From Alkalibacterium thalassium (GTDB lineage: Bacteria > Bacillota > Bacilli > Lactobacillales > Carnobacteriaceae_A), in contig NZ_FNFK01000007.1 in assembly GCF_900101165.1 (NCBI RefSeq), positions 1 to 64,000 of the forward strand: DNA of 64,000 nt, written 5' to 3'. Made by a program: the position numbers and the translations under genes. The number at the start of each line of letters is the position of its first letter. Within the stretch, counting starts at the first letter, position 1. The notes beneath the pieces are model-generated. The model did no database searches and was not told the DNA's origin. It was given only the letters and a program-made list of their open reading frames with translations. Positions 1-9,797 of this stretch are shown in pieces.

Positions 1-173
1 GAATACATTTGATCAGTCACCTGGCGAAAGGAGTGGAAGTACACCCTCTGTTCGCTTTCAGTCAATGTTTCAAAATAACGTAACATCCAGTTTGGATAAA
101 CGCGTTCTGTATGCATGTCTCTAAAGATTGAGAAACCAAGGGTTTCTAGGCTATTAAAATCCTTCTTATTCAT
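1..173 (-). CDS. hypothetical protein, N-terminal part (runs off window)
   Basis: The minus-strand frame opens MNKKDFNSLETLGFSIFRDM and continues to the window edge without a stop. I do not recognise the family. No good Shine-Dalgarno precedes the ATG at 173. The same frame is open upstream to about 287, where a strong AGGAGG sits four bases before an ATA-ATA pair. The true start may therefore be a non-standard codon near 233, or an original ATG there may have been lost. The gene lies downstream of ecfT in the place often held by truA, so it may be newly arrived DNA. Confidence 0.4.
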   Translation of the reverse strand, partial: MNKKDFNSLETLGFSIFRDMHTERVYPNWMLRYFETLTESEQRVYFHSFRQVTDQMY

Positions 174-228
174 TTTTTTGTTGGATAATCCCCACCCAAA
201 ATCTAAGTATTGATCCAGGCTTAAACGT

Positions 229-271
229 ATTATCGCTCCTCCTATGACGTTATCATAGAAGGAGCGATAAT
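229..271. repeat. 19-bp inverted repeat with 5-nt loop
   Basis: The arms ATTATCGCTCCTCCTATGA (229-247) and TCATAGAAGGAGCGATAAT (253-271) pair except for one position, which is a G-U wobble in RNA. On the minus strand the 3' arm contains the AGGAGG that would serve the partial gene at the left edge, so folding would hide that ribosome-binding site. A TATAAT hexamer lies at 274-279 on the minus strand. There is no T-run directly after the arm, so it does not look like an ordinary terminator. It could also be the end of a mobile element. Confidence 0.7.
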
Positions 272-292
272 AAATTATAAGGGGTTTTTATC

Positions 293-320
293 AAACTGTC
301 CTTGACATGGGGTCCAGTTT
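293..320. repeat. short inverted repeat resembling an insertion-sequence end
   Basis: AAACTG at one side and CAGTTT at the other enclose a TCCTTGACATGGGGTC core. TCAAGGA-type words recur nearby in the minus reading. The overall look recalls ends of IS3-group elements, but no transposase is visible in the window, so this may only be a remnant. Confidence 0.25.
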
Positions 321-408
321 AAAAAATGATCCTTGATTTGACGGTGTTTTTAATTACTCAGATTTATAAATTATTACTAAAAGGTGACTTTTTTCCCATC
401 CCCGTTGA

Positions 409-1206
409 TTAAGTTCTCAGTACCAATAATGCGGCCGACAGAAGGCCAAATGCCACCATTATCATGGTATCTCTGCTAACCCATTCCAGCTGGCGGTACT
501 TGGTACGCCCTTCTCCACCTTTATAACCACGTGCTTCCATAGCCGTAGCCAGTTCTTCAGCCCGGTTGAATGAACTGACAAACAGAGGAATCAGAAGTGG
601 GACGATAGCTTTCATCTGCTGGTAAACATTTCCTTCACCAAAATCGATGCCTCGCGCACGCTGGGCATTCATGATTTTCTCCGTTTCATCCATTAACGTT
701 GGAACAAAACGTAAGGCGATCGACAGCATCAGAGCAATTTCGTGAACGGGAACTTTTACTGCTGCAAGCGGACGCAGCAGGTACTCGATAGCATCTGTCA
801 GAGACAGTGGCATCGTCGTCAATGTCAGGATCGTCGACATGAAAATGATCAGGACGAATCGCATGAAGATGAATACCCCATTCAGGAGCCCTTCCTGTGA
901 AATAACGATCGGCCCAAGTCTGAACCAGATCGTCGATCCGCTCGTAAACAGGATCTGCAGGATTACAGTAAAGAGAATCAGCCAGATCAGGGGCTTCACA
1001 CCATTAATGAAGAATTTCGGGCTGATCTCAGACAGCTTGACAGCCGTCAGAACAAAAACGGTCAGGAGAACATAGGTCAGCCAGTTATTCGCAAGAAAGA
1101 TGATGATAATGAACCAGATGGCTCCCATCAGCTTCGCACGAGGATCCAACCGGTGAATAAATGAGTCACCCGGGATATAGCGTCCGAATATCAGTTTTTC
1201 CATCAT
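409..1206 (-). CDS. ecfT: energy-coupling factor transporter transmembrane protein EcfT
   Basis: EcfT is the membrane scaffold of group II ECF vitamin importers. It couples the ATPases EcfA1/EcfA2 to interchangeable substrate-binding S components. The 265-aa protein has hydrophobic segments in its N-terminal half and ends with another. The two Ala-Arg-Gly coupling motifs are visible as QRARGIDFG and MEARGYKGG in the cytosolic part. The start overlaps the ecfA2 stop (ATGA at 1206-1203), which implies translational coupling. No S-component gene is nearby, as expected for the shared module. A second ATG three bases downstream is an equally good start. Confidence 0.95.
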   Translation of the reverse strand: MMEKLIFGRYIPGDSFIHRLDPRAKLMGAIWFIIIIFLANNWLTYVLLTVFVLTAVKLSEISPKFFINGVKPLIWLILFTVILQILFTSGSTIWFRLGPIVISQEGLLNGVFIFMRFVLIIFMSTILTLTTMPLSLTDAIEYLLRPLAAVKVPVHEIALMLSIALRFVPTLMDETEKIMNAQRARGIDFGEGNVYQQMKAIVPLLIPLFVSSFNRAEELATAMEARGYKGGEGRTKYRQLEWVSRDTMIMVAFGLLSAALLVLRT

Positions 1207-2078
1207 AATCCTTCACCTGCTTTGCTCGCTAACTTATCTTTCATCTGCTGGGCCAGCTCATCTGTAGTCAGAGGCAGCGGATCAAATATCCACTCAAACT
1301 TTTCTTCCAGCTCATGAGCAAAGCGCACAGTTGACGGCACGCCCAGTTGCATACTGGACAACCAGCCGGCTTCCTTGAACAGCTCTCTCGGGTGTCCTTC
1401 TTTCATGACTGTTCCTTTTTCAAGAACGATCATGTGATCAGCGTATGTCGCCACATCATCCATCTGGTGCGTGACCAGTACAACAGTCAGTCCCTGTTCC
1501 TTGTAGAGAGTGTAGAACATGTCCATAATTTCCTTACGTCCCTGAGGATCCAGACCAGCTGTCGGCTCATCTAGAACCAGAACTTCCGGTTCGAGAGCCA
1601 GCACTCCAGCTATAGCCACGCGGCGCATCTGGCCCCCGGACAAGTCAAAAGGTGACCGTTCCATAAAGGATTCGTCCAGTCCAACGAGCGGCAGGAGTTC
1701 TCTGGCTTTCTCGAGGCCTTCTTCTTCGGACAGGCCGAAGTTCTTCGGTCCGAATGCAATATCTTTTCCAACCGTCTCTTCAAACAGCTGAGCTTCCGGG
1801 AACTGGAAAACGATTCCCACTTTTTTACGTAGAGACTTGAGTCCTTTATTCTCAGAAAAATTTGTGATGACACGGTCGCCGATAGTAACCTGACCACTCG
1901 TCGGCTTTTTCAGCGCATTCAGATGCTGAAGTACAGTCGACTTTCCACTTCCGGTATGTCCGACGATGGCAGTAAAGGAACTGTCTTTGATCGTCAGATT
2001 GATATCATGAAGCGCTCTACTCTGAAAAGGTGTGCCCGGCTGATAGGTGTAGCCTACTTCTTCGAAACGTATGTCCAT
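1203..2078 (-). CDS. ecfA2: energy-coupling factor transporter ATPase EcfA2
   Basis: This is one of the two ABC ATPases that power the ECF module. The 291-aa protein carries Walker A GHTGSGKST near residue 40, signature LSGGQMRR, Walker B VLVLDEPTAGLDPQG and switch histidine in LVTHQMDD. The C-terminal extension beyond the ABC core is typical of EcfA proteins. It overlaps ecfA1 by 25 nt and ecfT by 4 nt, so the three are surely one operon. The Shine-Dalgarno is weak and distant, which fits translation coupled to ecfA1. Confidence 0.95.
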   Translation of the reverse strand: MDIRFEEVGYTYQPGTPFQSRALHDINLTIKDSSFTAIVGHTGSGKSTVLQHLNALKKPTSGQVTIGDRVITNFSENKGLKSLRKKVGIVFQFPEAQLFEETVGKDIAFGPKNFGLSEEEGLEKARELLPLVGLDESFMERSPFDLSGGQMRRVAIAGVLALEPEVLVLDEPTAGLDPQGRKEIMDMFYTLYKEQGLTVVLVTHQMDDVATYADHMIVLEKGTVMKEGHPRELFKEAGWLSSMQLGVPSTVRFAHELEEKFEWIFDPLPLTTDELAQQMKDKLASKAGEGL

Positions 2079-2893
2079 AGCCAGTCAACCATCCCTTCTT
2101 CAGTCAGATAATCCTTGGGCACATCGATGCCCTCTTTTTTTAGTGATGCCTTCAGTCTTTCAGGAAAAGGCAGATCCAGTCCCATTTCGACAAGTTTTTC
2201 TCCATATGAAAAGATCGTTTCCGGAGTTCCTTCCTGGATCATCTGGCCGTCTCTCATGACCAGTACCCGGTTGGCAGCTGCCGCTTCGTCAATATCATGA
2301 GTGATGGACAGGACAGATAAATTCTCCTGCTCCTTCACTTCCTTGACTGTACGCAGAACTTCTTCTCTTCCCTGAGGATCCAGCATACTGGTTGCTTCAT
2401 CAAGGATCATGATGTCCGGTCTCAGTGCAACGATTCCTGCAATAGCTACACGCTGCTTCTGACCTCCGGATAGACGGGCTGGTTCACGTTCAGCAAACTC
2501 GAGCATGTTCACTTTTTCCAGAGCTGTTCGGACCCGTTCAAGCATCTCTTCTCTGGGAATTCCCAGATTCTCGAGTCCAAAGGCTACATCGTCCTGCACA
2601 GTCGATCCGACAAACTGGTTATCAGGGTTCTGAAAGACCATGCCGACCATTTCACGAATGGACCATACATTCTTTTCATTCAGCTCAAGACCGCCGACAG
2701 CGACTTCTCCACTATCGGGTTCGATCAGCCCGTTGACCGTCTTGGCCAAAGTGGACTTACCAGAGCCGTTGGGTCCGATGATTGCAACCCATTCGCCTTT
2801 ATTGATCGAAAAAGATACACCCTTCAGAGCCGGACGCTGATCTTCATCATCATATGTGTAAGTGACGTTTTTAACGTTTATAATTTCAGACAT
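2054..2893 (-). CDS. ecfA1: energy-coupling factor transporter ATPase EcfA1
   Basis: This is the partner ATPase of EcfA2 in the cytoplasmic heterodimer. The 279-aa protein has Walker A GPNGSGKST near residue 40, LSGGQKQRVAIAG, Walker B DIMILDEATSMLDPQG and the H-loop in SITHDIDEA. It is the first gene of the ecf operon, following the r-protein alpha operon after a 399-bp spacer with a large hairpin and a possible promoter. A modest GAGG ribosome-binding site precedes the ATG. Confidence 0.95.
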   Translation of the reverse strand: MSEIINVKNVTYTYDDEDQRPALKGVSFSINKGEWVAIIGPNGSGKSTLAKTVNGLIEPDSGEVAVGGLELNEKNVWSIREMVGMVFQNPDNQFVGSTVQDDVAFGLENLGIPREEMLERVRTALEKVNMLEFAEREPARLSGGQKQRVAIAGIVALRPDIMILDEATSMLDPQGREEVLRTVKEVKEQENLSVLSITHDIDEAAAANRVLVMRDGQMIQEGTPETIFSYGEKLVEMGLDLPFPERLKASLKKEGIDVPKDYLTEEGMVDWLWTYVSKK

Positions 2894-2966
2894 GATTTAC
2901 CTCAACTTTTTGATTCAGTCTTTAAGTGCAGCGTCTTAGGTGTCAAGACAGCAACTCAACATTACA

Positions 2967-3047
2967 AGATTACCAAAAACAGTCTGAGATAACAATAGCC
3001 AAAGCCTTATGTATCCCTTTACATTACAGGCTTTTAAGGTTATCTCA
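2967..3047 (-). promoter_or_regulatory. structured leader and possible promoter of the ecf operon
   Basis: TGAGATAAC (2985-2993) pairs with GTTATCTCA (3039-3047), and inside them AAAGCCT (3001-3007) pairs with AGGCTTT (3028-3034), giving a two-tier stem with internal loops. A weak promoter overlaps it on the minus strand: TTGTTA (2990-2995), 17 bp, TAATCT (2967-2972), with a TG extension. The role is unknown. The remainder of the 2894-3292 spacer shows no gene. Confidence 0.45.
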
Positions 3048-3147
3048 CTGCCATTCTCGCTATGCTGGGGAACGATTCTTTACGCAGAAATTCCTGCTAA
3101 AGGTATGCTCACGAAACTAGATTAAGCCATTCACTATTTAAACATAT

Positions 3148-3199
3148 AAAAAAACACTTTGCGATATATGGTGCTCCCCCCGAAGGAATCCTCCGGGGG
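3148..3199 (-). terminator. candidate terminator after rplQ
   Basis: CCCCCGGAGG and CCTTCGGGGG form a GC-rich stem at 3176-3199 on the minus strand. A T-run follows only about 20 nt later (3148-3154), so the arrangement is unusual for an intrinsic terminator. It sits just after the alpha operon and before the ecf operon. Confidence 0.45.
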
Positions 3200-3292
3200 A
3201 AACTGAGCTAGACACTTGGAAACTAGTCCATCATCGTAACGCTCATCATACATCCAAAAGTGATTTGGTCAAATCATTATATCGATTACTGA

Positions 3293-3709
3293 TTACTCAG
3301 CATCTTCGTCAGCAGAAGCTGCAGATCCTTCAACAAGCTCAAGTACAGCCATTGGTGCACCGTCTCCGCGACGAGGTTCTGTTTTCAGTACGCGTGTGTA
3401 TCCACCGTTACGCTCAGCGAAACGAGGTGCGATATCATCAAACAGTTTTTGAAGTACAGTTTGTACTACGATTTCGTCTTCAGTTTCTGATACAGTTGCC
3501 AGTTCGTTACGAACAAATGCAGCAGCTTGACGACGAGCGTGCAAGTCTCCACGCTTACCTAATGTGATCATTTTATCGGCAAGTTTAGATACTTCTTTCG
3601 CACGAGTCACAGTAGTTACAATACGCTCGTTGATGAAAAGATCTGATGTCAGATCACGAAGCATTGCTTTACGCTGTGAACTAGTACGTCCTAATTTACG
3701 ATAACCCAT
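3293..3709 (-). CDS. rplQ: 50S ribosomal protein L17
   Basis: L17 is a large-subunit assembly and structural protein. The 138-aa sequence starts [20 protein letters not shown], which is the family signature, and has an acidic C-terminal tail. It is the last r-protein gene of the alpha operon, 107 nt after rpoA. An AGGGAGG site precedes the ATG. The likely end of the superoperon transcript is the GC-rich hairpin near 3190. Confidence 0.97.
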   Translation of the reverse strand: MGYRKLGRTSSQRKAMLRDLTSDLFINERIVTTVTRAKEVSKLADKMITLGKRGDLHARRQAAAFVRNELATVSETEDEIVVQTVLQKLFDDIAPRFAERNGGYTRVLKTEPRRGDGAPMAVLELVEGSAASADEDAE

Positions 3710-3816
3710 TCGTCGAAATCCTCCCTTAACTACAAGATTACAATTCCGTCATGTCAGACATGCCGGTCAGTTTTTTTATAACATACCTGTTTAGGTATAT
3801 CAGTTAGTATGAGTAA

Positions 3817-4761
3817 TTACTCTTCATCACGCAGGCCCAGATCGAGCTCGCCTAATTTAAGTTTAACTTCTTCCAGTGATTTACGTCCTAAGTTACGGAC
3901 TTTCATCATTTCTGGTTCAGTTTTATTTGTCAGTTCCTGTACAGTGTTTATTCCAGCTCGCTTCAGACAGTTGTAAGAACGTACAGACAGATCAAGCTCT
4001 TCGATAGTCATCTCAAGCATTTTTTCCATTTGTGTTTCTTCTTTTTCAACCATGATTTCAGCTTCGCGGGCTTCTTCTGTCAAGTTGACAAATATATTCA
4101 GGTGTTCGGTCATGATTTTAGCTGCTAAACTTACTCCGTCTTCAGGAGAGATCGAACCATCTGTCCATACATCAAGCGTCAGCTTGTCGTACTGTTCTTT
4201 TTCTCCAACACGCGTATTTTCGACATGGTAGTTCACTCGGCTGATTGGGGTATAAATCGAATCAACCGGCAATACACCAATCGGCATATCATCGTGTTTG
4301 TTGTGTTCAGCGCGTACATACCCTCTGCCTTTTTGTGCTTCCATGCGGGCGTGTAAGTGTCCACCCTCAGAGACTGTACAAATATATAGATCCGGGTTCA
4401 TTATTTCAACATCACTGTCAAAAATAATATCAGCAGCTGTGACAGTTGCCGGTCCCTCGACATCTATTTCAATTGTTTTAGTTTCATCAGAATACAACTT
4501 AAGCGCGAGTTTTTTTAAGTTTAAAATGATGGCAGTAACATCTTCTACTACTCCATCGATCGCAGTGAATTCATGCAAAACGCCATCAATTTGAATATTT
4601 GTGACGGCAGCACCTGGCAAAGATGATAGTAAGATTCGACGCAGGGAGTTACCCAGAGTAGTTCCGTATCCTCGCTCAAGCGGTTCAACGACAAACTTGC
4701 CGAATTTTCCATCTTCACTGATCTCAACTGTATCTATTACCGGTTTCTCAATTTCGATCAT
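3817..4761 (-). CDS. rpoA: DNA-directed RNA polymerase subunit alpha
   Basis: RpoA dimerises to start assembly of core RNA polymerase. The 314-aa protein has the N-terminal assembly domain ([20 protein letters not shown] near residues 32-51) and a C-terminal helix-hairpin-helix domain from about residue 245 ([25 protein letters not shown]) that contacts UP elements and activators. The length is normal. The gene lies between rpsK and rplQ, the standard alpha-operon order, although rpsD is absent as usual in Firmicutes. Confidence 0.98.
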   Translation of the reverse strand: MIEIEKPVIDTVEISEDGKFGKFVVEPLERGYGTTLGNSLRRILLSSLPGAAVTNIQIDGVLHEFTAIDGVVEDVTAIILNLKKLALKLYSDETKTIEIDVEGPATVTAADIIFDSDVEIMNPDLYICTVSEGGHLHARMEAQKGRGYVRAEHNKHDDMPIGVLPVDSIYTPISRVNYHVENTRVGEKEQYDKLTLDVWTDGSISPEDGVSLAAKIMTEHLNIFVNLTEEAREAEIMVEKEETQMEKMLEMTIEELDLSVRSYNCLKRAGINTVQELTNKTEPEMMKVRNLGRKSLEEVKLKLGELDLGLRDEE

Positions 4762-4821
4762 ATAGTCCGTTTACCCCTTTCAAAACGTTTAGTCCACGCT
4801 ATCCTAAAACGACATCTATTA

Positions 4822-5220
4822 TTAAACGCGACGACGTTTTGGAGGACGGCATCCGTTATGTGGTACCGGTGTTACGTCACGAATTGCAGTTACTTCCAAA
4901 CCAGTTGCTTGTAGAGAACGGATTGCCGCTTCACGGCCTGATCCAGGTCCTTTAACAGTAACCTCGACAGACTTCATGCCATTTTCCATTCCGCCTTTTG
5001 CAGCAGCTTCAGCAGCCATTTGAGCAGCAAACGGTGTTGATTTACGAGAACCTCTGAATCCTAATGATCCAGCAGATGACCATGAAATCGCGTTTCCATG
5101 TACATCAGTTATCATTACAATAGTGTTGTTGAATGTTGAACGGATATGTGCTACTCCGTGTTCAATATTCTTTTTCACTCGACGTTTACGATTACGAGCG
5201 GGTCTTTTTGCTTTAGCCAT
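4822..5220 (-). CDS. rpsK: 30S ribosomal protein S11
   Basis: S11 lies on the platform of the 30S subunit near the E site. The 132-aa protein has a basic N terminus, the core [17 protein letters not shown] and the conserved C-terminal end [13 protein letters not shown]. It follows rpsM by 28 nt and has an AGGAGG site before the ATG. Confidence 0.98.
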   Translation of the reverse strand: MAKAKRPARNRKRRVKKNIEHGVAHIRSTFNNTIVMITDVHGNAISWSSAGSLGFRGSRKSTPFAAQMAAEAAAKGGMENGMKSVEVTVKGPGSGREAAIRSLQATGLEVTAIRDVTPVPHNGCRPPKRRRV

Positions 5221-5248
5221 TCGTAGATTGACCTCCTAACTTAGGTGA

Positions 5249-5614
5249 TTATTTTTTCTTGCCGGCAATAGCGATTGCTCTGCCTTTACGCGTACGCGCA
5301 TTGTTTTTAGTGTTCTGACCACGTACTGGAAGACCACGACGGTGACGAATGCCACGGTATGATCCGATTTCGATTAAACGTTTGATGTTCTGGTTCACTT
5401 CACGACGAAGATCTCCTTCAACTTTCAGTTTATCGACTTCAGCACGGATTGCATCTAATTGATCGTTTGTCAGTTCACGTACACGAGTTTCCTCTGGTAC
5501 GCCTGCAGCTTCAAGAATCTTCTGAGCTGTTGTCTTACCGATACCATAGATATATGTTAATGAAATTACCACATGTTTGTCACGTGGAATATCTACACCT
5601 GCTACACGAGCCAT
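5249..5614 (-). CDS. rpsM: 30S ribosomal protein S13
   Basis: S13 sits in the 30S head and makes the intersubunit bridges with L5. The 121-aa protein begins [20 protein letters not shown] and has the helix-two-turn-helix motif around [14 protein letters not shown]. The basic tail [16 protein letters not shown] contacts P-site tRNA. It lies 24 nt after rpmJ, with an AGGAGGTG site. Confidence 0.98.
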   Translation of the reverse strand: MARVAGVDIPRDKHVVISLTYIYGIGKTTAQKILEAAGVPEETRVRELTNDQLDAIRAEVDKLKVEGDLRREVNQNIKRLIEIGSYRGIRHRRGLPVRGQNTKNNARTRKGRAIAIAGKKK

Positions 5615-5638
5615 GTATGAGCACCTCCTGTTATTATA

Positions 5639-5752
5639 TTATCCTTGACGTTGTTTGTGCTTAGGATTTTCGCAAATAACCATTACACGGCCGTTACGAC
5701 GAATCACTTTACACTTGTCACATATTTTTTTGACTGATGGTCTTACTTTCAT
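5639..5752 (-). CDS. rpmJ: 50S ribosomal protein L36 (zinc-binding form)
   Basis: This 37-aa gene translates as [20 protein letters not shown] and continues to a GKQ-rich basic end. It carries the four zinc ligands of the C-plus form (CDKC, then Cys and His). It lies between infA and rpsM, the invariant place in Firmicutes, and has an AGGGAGG site. Such C-plus forms are commonly replaced by zinc-free paralogues under zinc starvation, but no paralogue lies in this window. Confidence 0.97.
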   Translation of the reverse strand: MKVRPSVKKICDKCKVIRRNGRVMVICENPKHKQRQG

Positions 5753-5787
5753 GAACTTTCCCTCCTTGAGTCTTCGGAGTCCTAAGT

Positions 5788-6006
5788 TTATTTAAATCGA
5801 TACGTAATGCGTCCACGAGTTAAATCATATGGAGACATTTCTACCGTTACCTTATCCCCAGGCAGAATCCGGATGTAATTCATACGAATTTTGCCAGAAA
5901 CGTGTGCTAGAATTTCGTGCCCGTTCTCCAATTCAACTTTGAACATTGCATTAGGCAAAGTTTCTAGGACGGTTCCTTCAATCTCTATAACATCATCTTT
6001 TGCCAC
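5788..6006 (-). CDS. infA: translation initiation factor IF-1
   Basis: IF-1 blocks the A site during initiation. I choose the GTG start at 6006 because it gives the standard 72-aa protein [20 protein letters not shown] and has AAAGGAGG eight bases upstream. A longer frame to 6072 would run into the leader hairpin. The OB fold is recognisable from [18 protein letters not shown] strong promoter lies in the spacer behind adk, so infA-rpmJ-rpsM-rpsK-rpoA-rplQ can be expressed apart from the spc operon. Confidence 0.97.
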   Translation of the reverse strand: MAKDDVIEIEGTVLETLPNAMFKVELENGHEILAHVSGKIRMNYIRILPGDKVTVEMSPYDLTRGRITYRFK

Positions 6007-6050
6007 GCCTGGTTTCCTCCTTTGATATCTCACTTCTGTACACATGAAAT

Positions 6051-6073
6051 AGTGAGAACAAAGTATTCTCACT
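6051..6073 (-). other. hairpin in the infA leader
   Basis: AGTGAGAA (6051-6058) and TTCTCACT (6066-6073) form a perfect 8-bp stem with a 7-nt loop, between the promoter and the infA ribosome-binding site. It has no T-run. It may stabilise the transcript or act in regulation. Confidence 0.5.
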
Positions 6074-6123
6074 TGATTATCTACTATAATAATGTAAAAC
6101 GCCAGCTTTTTGACGCTCGTACT

Positions 6124-6152
6124 ATTATATCATGCGCACACAATCATTGCAA
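6124..6152 (-). promoter_or_regulatory. promoter of infA-rpmJ-rpsM-rpsK-rpoA-rplQ
   Basis: On the minus strand TTGCAA (-35) and TATAAT (-10) are spaced by 17 bp, with a TGA extension directly before the -10. It is one of the best sigma-A matches in the window and gives a leader of roughly 110 nt. Confidence 0.85.
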
Positions 6153-6178
6153 GGATTCATTATAAAACATCGGACTTC

Positions 6179-6835
<657 letters not shown>

Positions 6836-6944
6836 TTAAGTTGGTAAGAATTTCTTCAGCATTAACCGAAAAAAGACCGATTCACCCTCTACTGGCAAGC
6901 AGTAAAGACTAAGGGGCAAATCGTCTATTTTCAATGGGCTACCA

Positions 6945-8243
6945 TTATGAGCGCTGAATGAAACCTTGGTAACTCTTCTTGCTCAGCAATCCTTCAAGCT
7001 GACGCATGGAGTCAAGTGCCACACCGACAACGATGAGCAGGCTTGTTCCTCCTAAAGCAATCGAACTGGGTAGATTGAACAAAGCAGAAGCCACAATCGG
7101 AAGCAATGAGATCGTTCCTAGATAAATCGCTCCAACTGTGCTTAAACGAATAAGCATATAGCCAATGTATTCTTCTGTAGCTCGTCCAGGTCTGACACTA
7201 GGTATATATCCATTTTGTTTCTGCAGGTTTTCCGCGGCTTTTTCAGGGTTGACCTGAATAAAGGCGTAGAAGTACGTGAAGAGAACAATCAGGATCGTGT
7301 ACAGAGCTGCTCCAAGCGGTTCCTGAAGATTGAAAATGTTATTCAATGTCTGGAACCATGCAGCATTCTGATTACCTTGAGCAAAGTAACCTAAAATGAT
7401 CTGCGGAGTCATAAGAAACGAACTGGCGAAGATAACTGGAATAACTCCAGCTGAGTTAACTTTAAGTGGCAATACAGCACTGTCCTTGGACGTGCTAGCA
7501 CGTTTTGAATAACGGACAGGTATATTACGTTTTGCATTTTCCATAAACGTTACGAGAATAACGAGCAGAATGAAAACGACGATGATTCCTGCAGCTAATG
7601 CCCAGGCACTGACGATTTCATCTCCTGCATTACGGATCTCAGTGTTATAGAACTGCTGTACATCTTGTGGAATACGAGCAATAATCCCTGAGAAGATGAT
7701 GAATGATGTTCCGTTACCGAATCCGTGAACGGTGATCATTTCACCTAACCACATAACAAGCATCGTTCCTGCTGTAAGGATGATTGCGATCGTAACATAC
7801 GTCGCCGGTCCAGGATTTCTTACGAGTCCCAGTCCAGTCAGCGCATTAAATCCATAAGAGATACCAATCGCCTGGAAGAATGCCAGAACGATTGTTAAAT
7901 AGCGCGTGGCCTGGTTCAGCTTTTTACGTCCCACTTCACCCTGTTCGGACCATTCCTTGAACTTAGGAAGGACGTCCATCTGCAGGAGCTGTACGACGAT
8001 CGATGCCGTAATGTATGGAGATACACCTAGAGCGAAAACTGAGTAACTCCCCAGGGCTCCACCACCAAAGGTATCGAGCAAGTTGAACAAGCCGGTATCT
8101 GATAATTCTGTTAATGCCTGTGCATTTACACCTGGTACCGTAATATGCGTTCCGAGACGGAACACAATCAGGATACCTAAGGTGAATAATACACGAGTAC
8201 GAACATCTTTTTCTTTGATAGCGCCCTTTATCAGTTCGATCAT
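6945..8243 (-). CDS. secY: protein translocase subunit SecY
   Basis: SecY forms the protein-conducting channel with SecE (58-aa gene at 51.5 kb) and SecG. The 432-aa protein has ten predicted membrane segments. The plug region follows FRLGTHITVPGVN, and the cytosolic loop RRIPVRY-type sequence appears as KRNIPVRYSKRA. Its ATG overlaps the rplO stop as TAATG, implying coupled translation. Confidence 0.98.
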   Translation of the reverse strand: MIELIKGAIKEKDVRTRVLFTLGILIVFRLGTHITVPGVNAQALTELSDTGLFNLLDTFGGGALGSYSVFALGVSPYITASIVVQLLQMDVLPKFKEWSEQGEVGRKKLNQATRYLTIVLAFFQAIGISYGFNALTGLGLVRNPGPATYVTIAIILTAGTMLVMWLGEMITVHGFGNGTSFIIFSGIIARIPQDVQQFYNTEIRNAGDEIVSAWALAAGIIVVFILLVILVTFMENAKRNIPVRYSKRASTSKDSAVLPLKVNSAGVIPVIFASSFLMTPQIILGYFAQGNQNAAWFQTLNNIFNLQEPLGAALYTILIVLFTYFYAFIQVNPEKAAENLQKQNGYIPSVRPGRATEEYIGYMLIRLSTVGAIYLGTISLLPIVASALFNLPSSIALGGTSLLIVVGVALDSMRQLEGLLSKKSYQGFIQRS

Positions 8244-8683
8244 TAGATCACCTCTACTGATCCACCGGCAGCTTCGATCGCTTCTTTAGCAGAAGCAGAA
8301 AACTTGTGTGCTTTCACAGTTAGTTTGTGATCGACGTTTCCTTTCGCCAAAACTTTCACACCGGATTTTTCGTTTTTGATTACTCCTGTTTCTACAAGTA
8401 GTTCTGGAGTAACTTCTGTACCTTCTTCGAATCGGTTAAGTGTGTCTAAGTTAACAATAGCAAATTCTTTACGGTTGTAGTTAGTAAATCCGCGTTTTGG
8501 TAGAGTCTGGAACAATGGTGTCTGTCCACCCTCAAAACCTAAACGTGTTCCTCCGCCTGAACGAGCTTTCTGCCCTTTTTGTCCACGGCCGGATGTTTTT
8601 CCGTTACCAGAAGATGATCCGCGACCTACACGGTTACGTGTTTTACGAGATCCTTCTGCAGGTTTTAATTCATGAAGTTTCAT
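8243..8683 (-). CDS. rplO: 50S ribosomal protein L15
   Basis: L15 is a late-assembly protein of the 50S subunit. The start at 8683 gives a 146-aa protein opening [20 protein letters not shown], with AGGAGG ten bases upstream. An upstream in-frame GTG would overlap that ribosome-binding site. The glycine-rich extension [19 protein letters not shown] is typical. The stop is shared with the secY start. Confidence 0.97.
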   Translation of the reverse strand: MKLHELKPAEGSRKTRNRVGRGSSSGNGKTSGRGQKGQKARSGGGTRLGFEGGQTPLFQTLPKRGFTNYNRKEFAIVNLDTLNRFEEGTEVTPELLVETGVIKNEKSGVKVLAKGNVDHKLTVKAHKFSASAKEAIEAAGGSVEVI

Positions 8684-8720
8684 AAATTCTGGCACCTCCT
8701 TTAGTTAGTCTCTGTACTCA

Positions 8721-8900
8721 TTAGGCTTCTTTAACATCGACTAAATGAGCGATATGTTTGATTGCTCCTCGAACATATTCATTGTCAGGTCTTACCACTG
8801 TGTGGTTTGGCTTTCTAAGACCTAAAGTCTGAACTGCCTGGATCTGTTTCTGAGAACGACCAATCAAACTGCGTTTTAAAGTAATTTCCAAGTTTGCCAT
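8721..8900 (-). CDS. rpmD: 50S ribosomal protein L30
   Basis: This 59-aa gene translates as [20 protein letters not shown], then a ferredoxin-like core ending [11 protein letters not shown]. Size, sequence and position between rpsE and rplO identify L30. An AGGAGAGA-type site precedes the ATG, and rpsE ends 14 nt... upstream in transcription. Confidence 0.97.
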   Translation of the reverse strand: MANLEITLKRSLIGRSQKQIQAVQTLGLRKPNHTVVRPDNEYVRGAIKHIAHLVDVKEA

Positions 8901-8914
8901 TGAGTCATCTCTCC

Positions 8915-9418
8915 TTATCCAAGTAATTCTTCTACGGATTTTCCGCGTAGTTTAGCTACATCTTCAGCACGTTTCAAGTTGCTGATTCCGTCAATTGTTG
9001 CACGGATCATGTTGATTGGCGAGCTGGATCCAACTGATTTAGAAGATACGTCTTGTACTCCAGCCAATTCCAGTACCGCACGTACAGGTCCACCAGCAGA
9101 TACTCCAGAACCGGCAACAGCTGGTTTAAGAATAATCTTACCGCCACCATGGCGTCCGATAATCTGGTGTGGAAGAGTAGTTCCAACCATAGGTACTTCC
9201 ACAAGATTGTTTTTAGCGTCATCGATCGCTTTACGGATCGCTTCAGGTACTTCCTGAGCTTTACCGGTACCAAAACCGACATGTCCGTTTCTGTCTCCAA
9301 CAACGACTAAAGCAGCGAAACGCATACGACGTCCACCTTTAACAACTTTAGTAACACGGTTGATTTCTACTACGCGATCTTCAATATCTAATTTAGATGC
9401 ATCAATATGAGTTGTCAT
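8915..9418 (-). CDS. rpsE: 30S ribosomal protein S5
   Basis: S5 lines the mRNA entry channel and influences decoding accuracy. I start it at 9418 ([20 protein letters not shown], 167 aa) because AAGGAGGAG lies just upstream. The longer frame to 9463 would overlap rplR. The double-stranded-RNA-binding fold is seen around [18 protein letters not shown], and the nucleotide-contact loop in [15 protein letters not shown]. Confidence 0.97.
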   Translation of the reverse strand: MTTHIDASKLDIEDRVVEINRVTKVVKGGRRMRFAALVVVGDRNGHVGFGTGKAQEVPEAIRKAIDDAKNNLVEVPMVGTTLPHQIIGRHGGGKIILKPAVAGSGVSAGGPVRAVLELAGVQDVSSKSVGSSSPINMIRATIDGISNLKRAEDVAKLRGKSVEELLG

Positions 9419-9440
9419 GTACTGTAACTCCTCCTTTTCT

Positions 9441-9797
9441 TTAGAATTTAAGTCCGTTTTCACGTGCTGCGTCAGCTAGTGCTTGTACGCGTCCGTGGTA
9501 TTGATATCCTCCACGATCAAAGACTACTTCAGTAATGTCTTTGTCTACTGCGCGTTTAGCAACTAGTGCGCCTACTGCAGCAGCTTCTTCAACTTTTGAA
9601 TCACCTGAAACATCAGTATCCAAGGAAGATGCACTTGCGAGCGTTACACCCTCTACATCATCAATTACTTGAGCGTAGATGTTTTTATTCGAACGGAAAA
9701 TGTTCAAACGTGGGCGCTCAGCAGTACCAGAAAGGTTTCTGCGAATACGTTTTTGTCTTTTCTTGCGTAATTTGTTTTTATCTGGTTTTGAAATCAC
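9441..9797 (-). CDS. rplR: 50S ribosomal protein L18
   Basis: L18 binds 5S rRNA with L5 and L25. The GTG at 9797 gives the usual 118-aa protein ([20 protein letters not shown]). AGAGGTGA is seven bases before it, and that sequence overlaps the alternative upstream GTG. The basic N terminus and the core [20 protein letters not shown] are typical. rpsE follows after 22 nt. Confidence 0.95.
   Translation of the reverse strand: MISKPDKNKLRKKRQKRIRRNLSGTAERPRLNIFRSNKNIYAQVIDDVEGVTLASASSLDTDVSGDSKVEEAAAVGALVAKRAVDKDITEVVFDRGGYQYHGRVQALADAARENGLKF

Noticed and set aside
6007-6072. Longer infA reading from an upstream ATG
   Set aside because: It would add residues unlike any IF-1 and translate through the leader hairpin. 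The GTG at 6006 has a much better ribosome-binding site and gives the usual 72-aa length.
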